Assembly (NCBI GenBank): GCA_964236105.1
Contig: CAXSBC010000008.1
Span: 129,002-193,001 of the forward strand
Direction: 5' to 3'
Source of the DNA: Lichenicola sp964236105
GTDB taxonomy: Bacteria > Pseudomonadota > Alphaproteobacteria > Acetobacterales > Acetobacteraceae
Length of the DNA stretch: 64,000 bases
Of the stretch, positions 1-9,185 are shown one piece after another. How positions within the stretch are numbered: the first letter of the stretch is position 1; every line of letters starts with the position of its first letter. The notes below the pieces were generated by a model. It did no database searches, had not been told where the DNA came from, and was given only the letters and a program-made list of their open reading frames with translations. The position numbers and the translations under genes are program-made.

Positions 1-890
1 GCCGTCTTCACATAGGAGCGCCAGTCGTGCTTCTCGCGGAAGCCCAGCATCGCGCGCGCCTTCTTGTTCGACAGCAGGCTCTCGAACTCGCCCATCTCGC
101 CGCGCACCGGCACGTTCGGGTAGTAGCGGCGCAGCAGCTCGGCCGTCGGCAGGTCCGACGAGGAGCTGTCGTTGACGGCGTTGAACACCTGATAGCCGAG
201 ACCGTCGGTCTCGATGCCGAGCCGGCAGAGCTCGCCGAGGTCGCGCGCGTCGATGTAGCTCCAGGCGATCCGCTTGCGAAAGCCCGGCTTGGCGAACCAG
301 CCCGGGAACAGCGCGTACTCGCTGGGCTCGATCACGTTGCCGATCCTGAGCGCGTAGATGTCGGTGCCGGTGCGCAGCGCGAAGGCCTCCGCGGTGCGCT
401 CGTTGCAGATCTTGGACGTGGCGTAGCTGTCCATCGGCTTCACCGGATACTCCTCGTCGAGCGGGAAGTATTCCGGATCGCGGTGGCCGTGCGCGAACAC
501 GACGCCGTAGGTGGTCTCGCTCGAGGCGATGATCACCTTCTTGATGCCGAGCTTGGTGGCGGCGTCGAGCACGTTGTAAGTGCCCATCACGTTGATGCGA
601 TACACCTCGTTGTCGGGGGTGATCATGATGCGCGGGATGGCGGCGAAATGCACCACCGCATCGATCGGCTGCGGACTCAGATCCTCGTCGAACTCGTGCA
701 GTCCGGTATAGGCCGAGAAGGCGTTGAACAGCTGGCCGGCATCGGTGATGTCGGTGATCAGGGTGCGGACCTGCGGGTTGTCCAGCGGCTTGGTGTCGAT
801 GTTGAGCACCCGGTAGCCCTGCTCGACCAGGTACTGCACCACATGGCGGCCGGCCTTGCCGCTGCCGCCGGTGAATAGAATGCGCTTCAT
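1..890 (-). CDS. NAD-dependent epimerase/dehydratase family protein (partial, C-terminus off the left edge)
   Basis: Extended short-chain dehydrogenase of the sugar-nucleotide epimerase/uronate dehydrogenase type. The protein opens MKRILFTGGSGKAGRHVV, with the NAD-binding GGxGxxG at residues 8-14. The catalytic YxxxK is SYATSK (Tyr156, Lys160), preceded by the Ser-rich strand ASSETTYG near 122. About 296 codons are visible and no stop is reached, so the gene continues beyond the left edge. It starts 19 bp after the stop of the sugar-binding protein gene and is probably the last visible gene of that operon. A role in metabolising the imported sugar or sugar acid is inferred from this position; the exact substrate cannot be read from the sequence. 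Confidence 0.85.
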   Translation of the reverse strand, partial: MKRILFTGGSGKAGRHVVQYLVEQGYRVLNIDTKPLDNPQVRTLITDITDAGQLFNAFSAYTGLHEFDEDLSPQPIDAVVHFAAIPRIMITPDNEVYRINVMGTYNVLDAATKLGIKKVIIASSETTYGVVFAHGHRDPEYFPLDEEYPVKPMDSYATSKICNERTAEAFALRTGTDIYALRIGNVIEPSEYALFPGWFAKPGFRKRIAWSYIDARDLGELCRLGIETDGLGYQVFNAVNDSSSSDLPTAELLRRYYPNVPVRGEMGEFESLLSNKKARAMLGFREKHDWRSYVKT

Positions 891-909
891 GCGATGATGT
901 CCTTGATGA

Positions 910-1926
910 TCAGAACTTGTACTGGTCGATATTGGCTGCGTCGAAGATCAGCGGCGTGCTGAACACGATCACGCCGTCCTTGGCGGTGAAGCTGCCGAGG
1001 TCGCCGGCGGTGAAGCTGCCGTCGCGCTGGATCGCGTTGTTGGCCGCGAGCCGCGCCACGTACATCACCAGCTCGCCCTCCTTCACCTCGTCCCAGAGCG
1101 GGCTCTCCTTGATGATGCCGGCCTTCACGTACTGGCGGATCGCGTCGGGATCGCTGCAGCCGGTCACGAACACCTTGCCGGTGCTGCCGAGCTTCTGCAC
1201 CGCCGCCGCGGCCCCCACCTCGGCGGCACCATCCGGGGCGATGATGGCGGTCACGTCGCTATTGGCCTGCAGGATGTTGAGCCCCGCGGTCAGCGACTGC
1301 GACGGGCTGGACTGGCCATACTGGGTGGTGACGATCCGCATCTTCGGGTAGGTCGCGGTCATGTAGGCGGTGAGCGCCTTGATCCACTCGTTCTGGATCG
1401 TGGCATCGGGCGTCGAGGACAGGATCGCGACCTTGGCGTTGGGGCCGGTATATTTCGCGACCGACTCCACCAGCGCCTTGCCGAACGCCGCATAGTCGGT
1501 GTTCTGGATGAAGAAGTCGCGGGCATCGGCCGACACGTCACTGTCGTAGGACACCACCTTGATGCCCTGCTTGCGGGCGCGGCGCAACGCCGGGGCCAGC
1601 TGGGTCGGGTTGTTGGAGGTGGTGGTGATGGCATTGAAGCGGCGCGCGATCAGGCTGTTGAACACGTCGACCTGTCCCTGCGCCGACGCCGTCACCGGAC
1701 CGGTGTAGAGGAAATCGATGTTCAGCGCCTTGGCAGCGCTCTGGGCGCCCTGCTCGTTGGCCTTGAACACCGACAGCCCGACGAGCTTGGGCACCATCGC
1801 CACCTTGATCCGCTTGGAGGTGTCGATGTCGGCCGCGTGGCCGGCGAGGCTGGCGCTGCCAAGCAGCGGCAGCATGGCGAGAGCCGTGCGGATCGTGCGG
1901 GCAGGGCGGGTGATGCGACGTGTCAT
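910..1926 (-). CDS. Sugar ABC transporter substrate-binding protein, rhamnose/autoinducer-2 type
   Basis: Periplasmic sugar-binding protein of 338 residues, Peripla_BP_4 fold. An N-terminal signal peptide (basic MTRRITRP, then a hydrophobic stretch ending near GHAAD) is followed by KVAMVPKLVGLSVFKA, typical of the RhaS/LsrB branch. Further family marks are NAITTTSNNPTQLAPALRRA and VVSYDSDV. The open frame extends 43 codons upstream into the permease gene, but the ATG at 1926 is chosen because the signal peptide begins there. It sits 34 bp after the second permease. It should deliver the sugar to the two permeases; rhamnose is only one possible ligand. Confidence 0.88.
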   Translation of the reverse strand: MTRRITRPARTIRTALAMLPLLGSASLAGHAADIDTSKRIKVAMVPKLVGLSVFKANEQGAQSAAKALNIDFLYTGPVTASAQGQVDVFNSLIARRFNAITTTSNNPTQLAPALRRARKQGIKVVSYDSDVSADARDFFIQNTDYAAFGKALVESVAKYTGPNAKVAILSSTPDATIQNEWIKALTAYMTATYPKMRIVTTQYGQSSPSQSLTAGLNILQANSDVTAIIAPDGAAEVGAAAAVQKLGSTGKVFVTGCSDPDAIRQYVKAGIIKESPLWDEVKEGELVMYVARLAANNAIQRDGSFTAGDLGSFTAKDGVIVFSTPLIFDAANIDQYKF

Positions 1927-1960
1927 GGGTATCGTCCGTTTCCGAGTGTTTCTTGCTGGT

Positions 1961-2995
1961 TCAGGTAAGGGCGCTGCGGCGGCGGAAGCGGCCGAGCAGC
2001 ATCGACAGGCCGGTGCCGCGGCCGGCGAACAGGTTCTTGAGCGCGATCGCGGCAAGCAGGATCGCGCCCGTCAGCATGGTCGTGACCATGTCGGAGAAGC
2101 CGGCGATCAGCATGCCCTGGCGAAGCATGCCCAGCAGCAGCACGGCGATCACCACGCCAGCGATGCTGCCCTCGCCGCCGAAGATGCTCACCCCGCCCAG
2201 CACCACCGTGGTGATGGTGCTGAGCAGCAGCAGGTCGCCCATGTCGGGACGCACCGCGCTGTAGTAGGCGGCAAGCACGATGCCGGCCAGGCCGGCCATG
2301 CTGCCGCTGATGACGTAGGACGCGGTGACGATCCGCGCCACGCGCAGGCCGGAATAGCGTGCGGCCTCGCCGTTATAGCCGATCATCACCACCTTGCGGC
2401 CGAAGGTGGAGCGCGAGATCAGCAGCGAGAATAGCACCGCCAGGATCGCGAACAGCACGATCTGGAACGGCACGATGCCGCCGATGGCGCCGGTGCCGAG
2501 ACGGTTGAAGCCGTCGGGGAACCCCGATGGCGGCGTGTCGCCGGCAAGTGCCGTCGCGATGCTGCCATAGATGAAGCTGGTCGCCAGCGTCGCAATCAGC
2601 GGCTCGGTGCGCAGCCGCGTGATGATCAGACCGTTCACCAGCCCGAGCGCCGCACCGGCCAGGATGCCGACCGCGGTGGCGAGCCAGATGGAGAGATGCA
2701 GCCCGCTCCACAGCTCGGCCATCACGATCGCCGACAGGCTGGCGGTGGCGCCGACCGACAGGTCGATGCCGCCGGTCAGGATGACGGTGGTCAGCCCGAG
2801 GGCCACCAGCCCGAACGGCAGGAAGTTCTCGGTCAGTGCCAGGAAGCCCGCAAACCCCGGATAGAAGCCCGGCACCCCGGCGATCAGCCCGCCGGTCAGC
2901 AGCACCAGCAGCACCAGCAGCGAACGCTCCCAGGTGCCGAGCGGCAGCCGCATGTTGCGGCCGCGCCCGGCGGTGACCTCGTTGCGGCCGCTCAT
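1961..2995 (-). CDS. Sugar ABC transporter permease (second)
   Basis: Inner-membrane permease of 344 residues, BPD_transp_2 (RbsC/RhaQ-like) family, with about eight to ten hydrophobic segments. The conserved cytoplasmic loop that contacts the ATPase is visible as LGGVSIFGGEGSIAGVV. Start ATG at 2995 overlaps the stop of the first permease by four bases (ATGA), which indicates translational coupling. With the other permease it should form the heterodimeric channel fed by the binding protein at 910-1926. Two different permease genes beside a rhamnose-type binding protein match the RhaP/RhaQ arrangement. Confidence 0.9.
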   Translation of the reverse strand: MSGRNEVTAGRGRNMRLPLGTWERSLLVLLVLLTGGLIAGVPGFYPGFAGFLALTENFLPFGLVALGLTTVILTGGIDLSVGATASLSAIVMAELWSGLHLSIWLATAVGILAGAALGLVNGLIITRLRTEPLIATLATSFIYGSIATALAGDTPPSGFPDGFNRLGTGAIGGIVPFQIVLFAILAVLFSLLISRSTFGRKVVMIGYNGEAARYSGLRVARIVTASYVISGSMAGLAGIVLAAYYSAVRPDMGDLLLLSTITTVVLGGVSIFGGEGSIAGVVIAVLLLGMLRQGMLIAGFSDMVTTMLTGAILLAAIALKNLFAGRGTGLSMLLGRFRRRSALT

Positions 2996-4011
2996 CGCGT
3001 CTGTCTCCGCCCGCCCGCGGTGACGGCGACCAGGATCATCACCCCCTCGCCGGCGGAGTACCAGATCGGCGGCACATGCACGAACACCAGGGCGGTCAGG
3101 ATGACGCTGAGGAACAGCGCGCCGAGCACCGTGCCGATGACGCTGCCGCGGCCGCCGGCGATGGCGGTGCCGCCGATCAGCGCGACCGCGATCGATTGCA
3201 GCTCCATATGGTCGCCGGTGCCGGTGGTGACGGTGGCCGAGCCGGTATAGGACACGAACATCAGCCCGGCGAGTGCGGCCAGCACGCCCGAGATCGTATA
3301 GGCGCCGACCTGCGTGGCGGTGACCGGGATGCCGGCATTATAGGCGGCGACCTGGTTGTTGCCGATCGCCAGCAGCGCGCGGCCGAACCGCGTATGGCTC
3401 AGCATGAACCAGACCAGCAGCAGCACCAGGCCCAGCACCAGCACCGGGATCGGCACCGGCAGCAGCGGCGACAGCACGCCGTTGCCCAGCGTCGCATAGG
3501 CTGGCGGCACCGAATCGACCTGGGTGCCGTTCGAGTACAGGAAGATCAGCCCGCTATAGAGGCTGTAGGTGCCGAGCGTGGTGATGATCGGCGGGATCGT
3601 CAGCTTGGCCACCAGCAGGCCGTTGACGGTGCCGAGCACCAGCCCGATCGCCAGCGCGATCGCGAACGCGCCCCAGAGCGGCAGGCCGCTGCTTGTCGCC
3701 AGCAGGCCGGTCACCATGGCGCTCAGTCCCAGCACCGGCGCCACCGACAGATCGATGCCGCGCGTCGCGATCACCAGCGTCTGGCCCAGCGCCAGCAGCG
3801 ACAGCACGACGCAGTTCAGCAGCATGAAGCGCAGGTTCTGCAGCGACATGAAGTTGTGGTGGATGGCGCCGACCGCCAGCACGGTGACCACCGTCACCGC
3901 GACCAGGACGATCTCGCGCACGTCGCGACGAATACGCGGCCTGCCAGGCCCCGGTCCGGCCTGGCCCGGCAGCGGCAGGGTGGTGCCGGCCGGCAGTGCC
4001 GGCGCGTTCAT
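2992..4011 (-). CDS. Sugar ABC transporter permease (first)
   Basis: Inner-membrane permease of 339 residues, BPD_transp_2 family. It has a short Pro/Arg-rich cytoplasmic N-terminus and then many hydrophobic segments. The family loop is IGGTAIAGGRGSVIGTVLGA near the C-terminus, and GIDLSVAPVLGLSAM is the usual RbsC-type segment. ATG at 4011 overlaps the ATPase stop (ATGA), and its own stop overlaps the next permease start. It therefore belongs to a tightly coupled four-gene transporter operon. Confidence 0.9.
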   Translation of the reverse strand: MNAPALPAGTTLPLPGQAGPGPGRPRIRRDVREIVLVAVTVVTVLAVGAIHHNFMSLQNLRFMLLNCVVLSLLALGQTLVIATRGIDLSVAPVLGLSAMVTGLLATSSGLPLWGAFAIALAIGLVLGTVNGLLVAKLTIPPIITTLGTYSLYSGLIFLYSNGTQVDSVPPAYATLGNGVLSPLLPVPIPVLVLGLVLLLVWFMLSHTRFGRALLAIGNNQVAAYNAGIPVTATQVGAYTISGVLAALAGLMFVSYTGSATVTTGTGDHMELQSIAVALIGGTAIAGGRGSVIGTVLGALFLSVILTALVFVHVPPIWYSAGEGVMILVAVTAGGRRQTR

Positions 4012-5570
4012 GCAGCCTCTCCGACGCCGGCACCAAGACCGGCATGGCTGAGATAGGACCGGCCGACGCGCTCCGGCGTGATCGCGTCGCCCTGCAGCTC
4101 GGCGACAATGCGGCCTTCATAGACCGACAGGATGCGGTCGCAGAGCCGCACCAGCTCCTCCATCTCCGACGAGATCACCAGGATCGCCATGCCGTCCTGC
4201 GCCAGCGTCTCGATCAGTTCGTAGATCTCGTCCTTGGCGCCGACATCGACGCCGCGGGTCGGCTCGTCCAGGATCGCGACACTCGGCGACAGCCCCATCC
4301 ACTTGCCGAACACCACCTTCTGCTGGTTGCCGCCGGAGAGCTGGCGCAGCGTCTGGTCGGTGCCGGCACAGCGCACCCGGTAGCGCGACACCGTCTCGGC
4401 GCCGATGCGGTCCTCGTCGCCCCGGTCCATCAGCCCGAAGCGGCGCCGCACCCGTTCGATCAGGCCGGAGGTGACGTTCTCGGCGATGGTCATCGGCAGC
4501 ACGGCCCCGTGCCGGGCCCTGTCCTCCGGCGCATAGACCAAGCCCTTGCGGATGATCTCGTGCGTCGGCAGGTCCGAGATGTCGTGCCCGTCCAGCACCA
4601 CGCGGCCGGCATCGCGTCCGCGCAGGCCGAAGATCGTTTCCGCGATCTCGGTGCGGCCGGCGCCGACCAGTCCGGCCAGCCCCAGGATCTCGCCGCGATG
4701 CAGGGTGAAGCCGATCTCGGCGAAGCGCGGCGCATGCGCCAGCCCCTCGACCGTCAGCGCCGGCTGGTCGGTGGCGCACGACCAGCTGCGGCGCGGGATC
4801 GTGCGCATCTCGCGCCCGACCATCTGCGACAGCAGCCGCGTGCGATCGAAGGCCTCGCGCGTCACGCTCTCGACCAGCACCCCGTCGCGAAGCACGCTGA
4901 TGTCGTCGGAGATCTGCAGCACCTCGTCCATACGGTGGCTGATGAAGGCGAGCGTGTAGCCCTCGTCGCGCAGCCGCCGCATGGTGCCGAACAGCCGCTC
5001 CACCTCGTGCATGGTCAGCGGCGAGGTCGGCTCGTCGAACAGGATCACCCGGCAGCCGCGCAGTAGCGCCTTGGCGCACTCCACCTGCTGCTGCTGCGCG
5101 ATCGACAGCAGCCGCGCTGGGGCGTCGACCGCGATGTCGAGGCCCAGCGTCTCCAGCGCGTCGCGCGCCCGGCTGCGCATCGCCGACCAGTCGATCCGGC
5201 GCGGGAAGCGGCCGGTGGTCGGCAGCTGGCCGACGAACATGGTCTCGGCGACGCTGAGCTCGGGCATCAGCGCCGGCTCCTGCGGCACCAGATAGATGCC
5301 GTGCGCATGCGCGTCGTGCGGCGAAGCAAAGGACAGCGACGCGTCGTCGAGATGCAGCGTGCCGGCGTTGGGAGCGACGATGCCCGCCATCACCTTGAAC
5401 AGGGTGGACTTGCCGGCGCCGTTCTCGCCCATCATCGTATGCACCCGGCCCGGATGCAGCGACACGCTGATGCCGCGCAGCACCGAGACGCTGCCGTAGC
5501 TCTTGGTGATGTCGGTGGCGCGGTAGGTCCCGCTCCCCCCATCCGCGCGTGCGCCTACGGCCTGCGACAT
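4008..5570 (-). CDS. Sugar ABC transporter ATP-binding protein (two fused nucleotide-binding domains)
   Basis: Cytoplasmic ATPase of 520 residues with two tandem ABC domains, as in RbsA/MglA/RhaT. Domain 1 has Walker A GENGAGKST (residues 48-56), signature LSIAQQQQVECAKAL and Walker B VILFDEPTSPL. Domain 2 has a degenerate Walker A, GLVGAGRTE, the signature LSGGNQQKV and Walker B VAILDEPTRGVD. Such asymmetry is normal for carbohydrate importers of this class. It is the first gene of the minus-strand operon. The promoter and probable operator lie in the 186 bp between it and the divergent LacI gene. Confidence 0.93.
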   Translation of the reverse strand: MSQAVGARADGGSGTYRATDITKSYGSVSVLRGISVSLHPGRVHTMMGENGAGKSTLFKVMAGIVAPNAGTLHLDDASLSFASPHDAHAHGIYLVPQEPALMPELSVAETMFVGQLPTTGRFPRRIDWSAMRSRARDALETLGLDIAVDAPARLLSIAQQQQVECAKALLRGCRVILFDEPTSPLTMHEVERLFGTMRRLRDEGYTLAFISHRMDEVLQISDDISVLRDGVLVESVTREAFDRTRLLSQMVGREMRTIPRRSWSCATDQPALTVEGLAHAPRFAEIGFTLHRGEILGLAGLVGAGRTEIAETIFGLRGRDAGRVVLDGHDISDLPTHEIIRKGLVYAPEDRARHGAVLPMTIAENVTSGLIERVRRRFGLMDRGDEDRIGAETVSRYRVRCAGTDQTLRQLSGGNQQKVVFGKWMGLSPSVAILDEPTRGVDVGAKDEIYELIETLAQDGMAILVISSEMEELVRLCDRILSVYEGRIVAELQGDAITPERVGRSYLSHAGLGAGVGEAA

Positions 5571-5675
5571 TGCGACATGCTCCTGTATCGTCCCGTCATG
5601 GGCTCGCTTCTCTGTTTCGTGCGACCAGGGGTCGGACGAGCGGGCGGCCTTGCCTCACCACTTAGCGCCGGCTGT

Positions 5676-5691
5676 ATGGTAGCGCAACCAT
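5676..5691. promoter_or_regulatory. Probable operator for the adjacent LacI-family repressor
   Basis: The 16 bp ATGGTAGCGCAACCAT is palindromic at 14 of 16 positions around a central CG. It lies in the divergent intergenic region between the transporter operon and the LacI gene. Even-spaced palindromes with a central CG are the usual operators of LacI/GntR-type regulators. Seen: the palindrome. Inferred: that the neighbouring repressor binds it to control both genes. Confidence 0.6.
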
Positions 5692-5756
5692 GGAAATCGA
5701 CGGCCGGTCCGATCGGCGGTGGCGGCTGCAGGCGGGGGCGGGTAGGGTGGCGATCG

Positions 5757-6791
5757 ATGAGCCAGCGTTCCACCCTGCAACGCCCAGCCGGCCTGCGCTC
5801 GGTCACCTTGAAGGACGTCGCCGAACGCGCCGGCGTGGCACCCATCACGGTATCGCGCGCGATCAACACGCCAGACAGCGTGTCCGCGCCGCTGCGCGCC
5901 CAGATCGATGCCGCGGTCACCGCACTCGGCTATGTGCCGAACCGTTTCGCCGGCATCCTCGCCTCCGCCCGCAGCCGCGTGGTGCCGGTGATCGTGCCGT
6001 CCCTGTCGAACGCGGTGTTCATCGAGGTGATCGCGGGCGTGCAGACGGTGCTGGAGGCCGAGGGCTACCAGGCGCTGCTCGGCAACACGCACTATGACCT
6101 GGCGCGCGAGACCGAGCTGGTCTCGACCCTGCTGGGCTGGTCGCCGGCCGGCATCATCGTGGCCGGCCTGCGCCATGCGGAGCGCACGCGGACGCTGCTG
6201 CGCGACTGCGGACGGCCGGTCGTGGAGATCATGGAGATCGGCGCCCGCCCGATCGACATGAATGTCGGGCTGTCGCACGTGCAGGCCGGCGCGATGATGG
6301 GACGTCACCTGATCGAGCGCGGCTATCGCCAGATCGGCTTCATCGGCGGCCGGCTCGATGCCGACTACCGGGCGATGCAGCGCTATATCGGCCTCGACCG
6401 CACCCTGGGTGCCGCCGGTCTCGATCGCCGTCCGCCCTTCGGCCATCCCGAGAAGTCCAGCCCGGAGCTCGGCGGCGACCAGCTGCTCGCGGTGCTGGCG
6501 CAGGCGCCCGAGCTCGACGCGCTGTTCTTTGCCAATGACGACCTGGCGGTCGGCGCGCTGCTGCGCGCAGCCCGCGAGGGCATCGCCGTGCCGGGGCGGA
6601 TCGCGGTCGCCGGCTTCAACGGGCTCGGCATCAGCGCCCTGACCAGCCCGTCCCTGACCACCATCGTGTCGCCGCGTCGCGAGATCGGCGAGATCGCGGC
6701 CCGCAAGCTGCTCGCCCGTGTCACGGGCGATCCGGACAGCCGGGCGCGCGTCGATGTCGGCTGCCGCCTCGCCATCCGGGAAAGCACCTGA
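5757..6791 (+). CDS. LacI-family transcriptional repressor
   Basis: DNA-binding regulator of 344 residues. The N-terminal helix-turn-helix reads VTLKDVAERAGVAPITVSRA (about residues 15-34), followed by the hinge LGYVPNRFAGILAS. The rest is a periplasmic-binding-protein-like effector domain with the usual FFANDDLAVGALLRA and VAGFNGL segments. The frame is open far upstream, but ATG 5757 gives the normal length. The HTH resembles GntR-type gluconate repressors, so a sugar or sugar acid is the likely inducer. It is divergent from the ABC transporter and probably controls it. RhaS-type transporters are often controlled by DeoR-type regulators, so the LacI partner is slightly unusual. Confidence 0.92.
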   Translation: MSQRSTLQRPAGLRSVTLKDVAERAGVAPITVSRAINTPDSVSAPLRAQIDAAVTALGYVPNRFAGILASARSRVVPVIVPSLSNAVFIEVIAGVQTVLEAEGYQALLGNTHYDLARETELVSTLLGWSPAGIIVAGLRHAERTRTLLRDCGRPVVEIMEIGARPIDMNVGLSHVQAGAMMGRHLIERGYRQIGFIGGRLDADYRAMQRYIGLDRTLGAAGLDRRPPFGHPEKSSPELGGDQLLAVLAQAPELDALFFANDDLAVGALLRAAREGIAVPGRIAVAGFNGLGISALTSPSLTTIVSPRREIGEIAARKLLARVTGDPDSRARVDVGCRLAIREST

Positions 6792-6932
6792 CCGGACCGG
6801 CGACTGCGCGCGCTCCGGCCAGGGCCCATGCCGCAAGCGCAAGGGAGGCGTCGTCGCGAACGTGAAAGGCGGCCATACCGCCGCGGGCTGAGGCGATGCT
6901 ATGAGCGTCGGCAGCATCGGAGACGCACGCGC

Positions 6933-9086
6933 ATGGCTTTCAAGGTCCAGGTCGGTCCGCCGCAGATCGCCATCCACCAGGCCCAGACGGTGCTGATCTC
7001 GGAGGATAGCGGGCAGATCGTCTGGCCGACCGACAAGGGCCTCTATTTCCGCGACACCCGGCTGATCAGCGCCTGGTCGATCTTTGCCAACGGCACGCCC
7101 TGGCTGCTGCTCAACGGCGGCGCCATCACCTACTATGCGTCGCGCATCTTCCTGACCAACAACGAGGTGCTGACACAGGACGGCAAGGTGGCGGCGCGCA
7201 CGCTCTCGCTTGTCATCAGCCGCGAGATCGATGGCGGTCTCCACGAGGATCTCGACATCACCAACCACGGGCTGGGCCCGGTCCGGTTCAACCTCGAGAT
7301 CTCGTCCCGCTGCGACTTCGCCGACACCTTCGAGGTGAAGTCCGACACGATCGTCCGCCGCGGCAGGATCACCACGCAGTGGGACCCCAAGGCGCAGACG
7401 CTGGCCAACACGTATCGCAACGCCGACTTCGTGCGCGGCGTCACCATCGCCGCGATCGGCGCCGAGGCGCTCTACGCCAACGGCCGCCTCAGCTTCGACA
7501 TCGAGCTGGCACCCGGCGCCGGCTGGCATTGCTGCCTGCGCTACGATCTGATCGACGGCGAGCACCACATCGAGGCGCCCGGGGCCTGCGTCGCCCACGA
7601 TGCCGACAACCGTCATGCGCAGGATCTGCACGACTGGCAGAACCGGGTGCTGAAGATCACCACCCCCAACGAGGAGTTCTACCGCTTCTTCCACCAGGCG
7701 ATCGACGACATGGCGGCACTTCGCCTGCCGATGGGCCAGGACAACCACATGGTGTTCCTGCCTGCCGCCGGGCTGCCCTGGTTCATGGCGCCGTTCGGTC
7801 GCGACAGCCTGATCGTGTCGCTGCAGAACATCACGGTGTATCCCGATTTCGCCCGCGGCGCGCTGGAGATCCTCGGCGGGCTGCAGGCGACCGAACGGGA
7901 CGACTACCGCGACGCCGAGCCGGGCAAGATCATGCACGAGCTGCGCTATGGCGAACTCGCCCACTTCAAGCTGATCCCGCACACGCCCTATTACGGCACC
8001 GCCGACGCCACCCCGCTCTGGCTCATCACCTTCCATGCCGCGTGGCGCGCGACCGGGGATCAGGACCTGCTCGATCGTCATCTCAAAACCGCCGAAGCCT
8101 GCCTGGCCTGGATCGACGATTTCGGCGACCGCGACGGCGACGGCTTCCAGGAGTACCAGACGCGCTCGACCGCCGGTTACGAGAACATGGGCTGGAAGGA
8201 TAGCGGGGACGCGGTCATGTATCCCGACGGCACCCTGGTGCGCGGACCCAAGGCGCTGTGCGAGCTGCAGGGCTACGTCTACGATGCCTGGCGTCGCATG
8301 GCGCAGATCTACGACGCCACCGGCAACGCGGCGCGGGCGGCCGAGCTGCGCGCCAAGGCGGGCCGGCTGTTCGACCGTTTCAACGAGGTGTTCTGGAACG
8401 AGGCGGAGGGCTACTACGCCTATACGCTCGACGGCGACAAGAAGCCGGTCTGGTCGATCGCCTCGAACCCCGGCCAATGCCTCTGGTCGGGGATCGTGCC
8501 GCCCGATCGGGCGGCCCGCGTGGTGGCGCGCCTGATGAAGCCCGACATGTGGTCGGGCTGGGGCATCCGCACCCTGTCGGCCGACCACGTCTCGTTCAAT
8601 CCCTACGCCTATCAGCTTGGCGCCGTTTGGCCGCACGACAATTCGCTCATCGCGCTCGGCTTCAAGCGCTACGGTTTTGGAGCGGAGGCGGCGCAGATCG
8701 CGCGCGACATCAGCGGGGCTGCCAGCCACTTCCAGAGCAGCCAGCTGCCGGAGCTCTATGCAGGCATCCAGAAGGACGGCACCAACTTCCCGGTGCAGTA
8801 TCTCGGAGCCAACGTTCCGCAGGCCTGGGCCGCCGGCTCGGCCTTCGCGCTGCTGCAGGCGATGCTCGGCCTGGTTCCGGACGCCGTCCACGGCAAGGTC
8901 TTCATCGATCCCGCGCTGCCGCCCTGGATGCCGGAGGTGACGATCCGGAGCCTGACCCTCGGCAAGCAGGATTTCTCGATCCGGTTCTGGCGCGACGGCG
9001 ACGTCAACCGTCACGAGGTTCTGTCCGGCGATCCCGCGATGGTCGAGCAGCGCAGCTTCGGCGCAGCCCTCGACTCGCCCGGATAG
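6933..9086 (+). CDS. Glycogen-debranching-like amylo-alpha-1,6-glucosidase family protein
   Basis: Protein of 717 residues. An N-terminal beta-rich domain (GDE_N_bis type, roughly 1-230; QIVWPTDKGLYFRDTRLISAW) precedes an alpha/alpha-toroid glycosidase domain (about 250-680). Visible family segments are AGLPWFMAPFGRDSLIVSLQ, TRSTAGYENMGWKDSGDAV and FNPYAYQLGAVWPHDNSLIA. No signal peptide is seen, so it is probably cytoplasmic. ATG 6933 is taken because the upstream extension is an Arg-rich artefact. It is expected to hydrolyse alpha-glucan branches or related oligosaccharides; the true substrate of this bacterial group is not firmly known. The GH15 gene and the glycogen genes further along fit the same theme. 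Confidence 0.85.
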   Translation: MAFKVQVGPPQIAIHQAQTVLISEDSGQIVWPTDKGLYFRDTRLISAWSIFANGTPWLLLNGGAITYYASRIFLTNNEVLTQDGKVAARTLSLVISREIDGGLHEDLDITNHGLGPVRFNLEISSRCDFADTFEVKSDTIVRRGRITTQWDPKAQTLANTYRNADFVRGVTIAAIGAEALYANGRLSFDIELAPGAGWHCCLRYDLIDGEHHIEAPGACVAHDADNRHAQDLHDWQNRVLKITTPNEEFYRFFHQAIDDMAALRLPMGQDNHMVFLPAAGLPWFMAPFGRDSLIVSLQNITVYPDFARGALEILGGLQATERDDYRDAEPGKIMHELRYGELAHFKLIPHTPYYGTADATPLWLITFHAAWRATGDQDLLDRHLKTAEACLAWIDDFGDRDGDGFQEYQTRSTAGYENMGWKDSGDAVMYPDGTLVRGPKALCELQGYVYDAWRRMAQIYDATGNAARAAELRAKAGRLFDRFNEVFWNEAEGYYAYTLDGDKKPVWSIASNPGQCLWSGIVPPDRAARVVARLMKPDMWSGWGIRTLSADHVSFNPYAYQLGAVWPHDNSLIALGFKRYGFGAEAAQIARDISGAASHFQSSQLPELYAGIQKDGTNFPVQYLGANVPQAWAAGSAFALLQAMLGLVPDAVHGKVFIDPALPPWMPEVTIRSLTLGKQDFSIRFWRDGDVNRHEVLSGDPAMVEQRSFGAALDSPG

Positions 9087-9185
9087 ACGACGCCCGCGCT
9101 CCTGCCGTTCGCGACCGTCGTGATCGTGCAGGCTCGACTGTCCGCTGTGATGCTCTATCGTCGAGCGGTATCTGGAGGCTGGATC

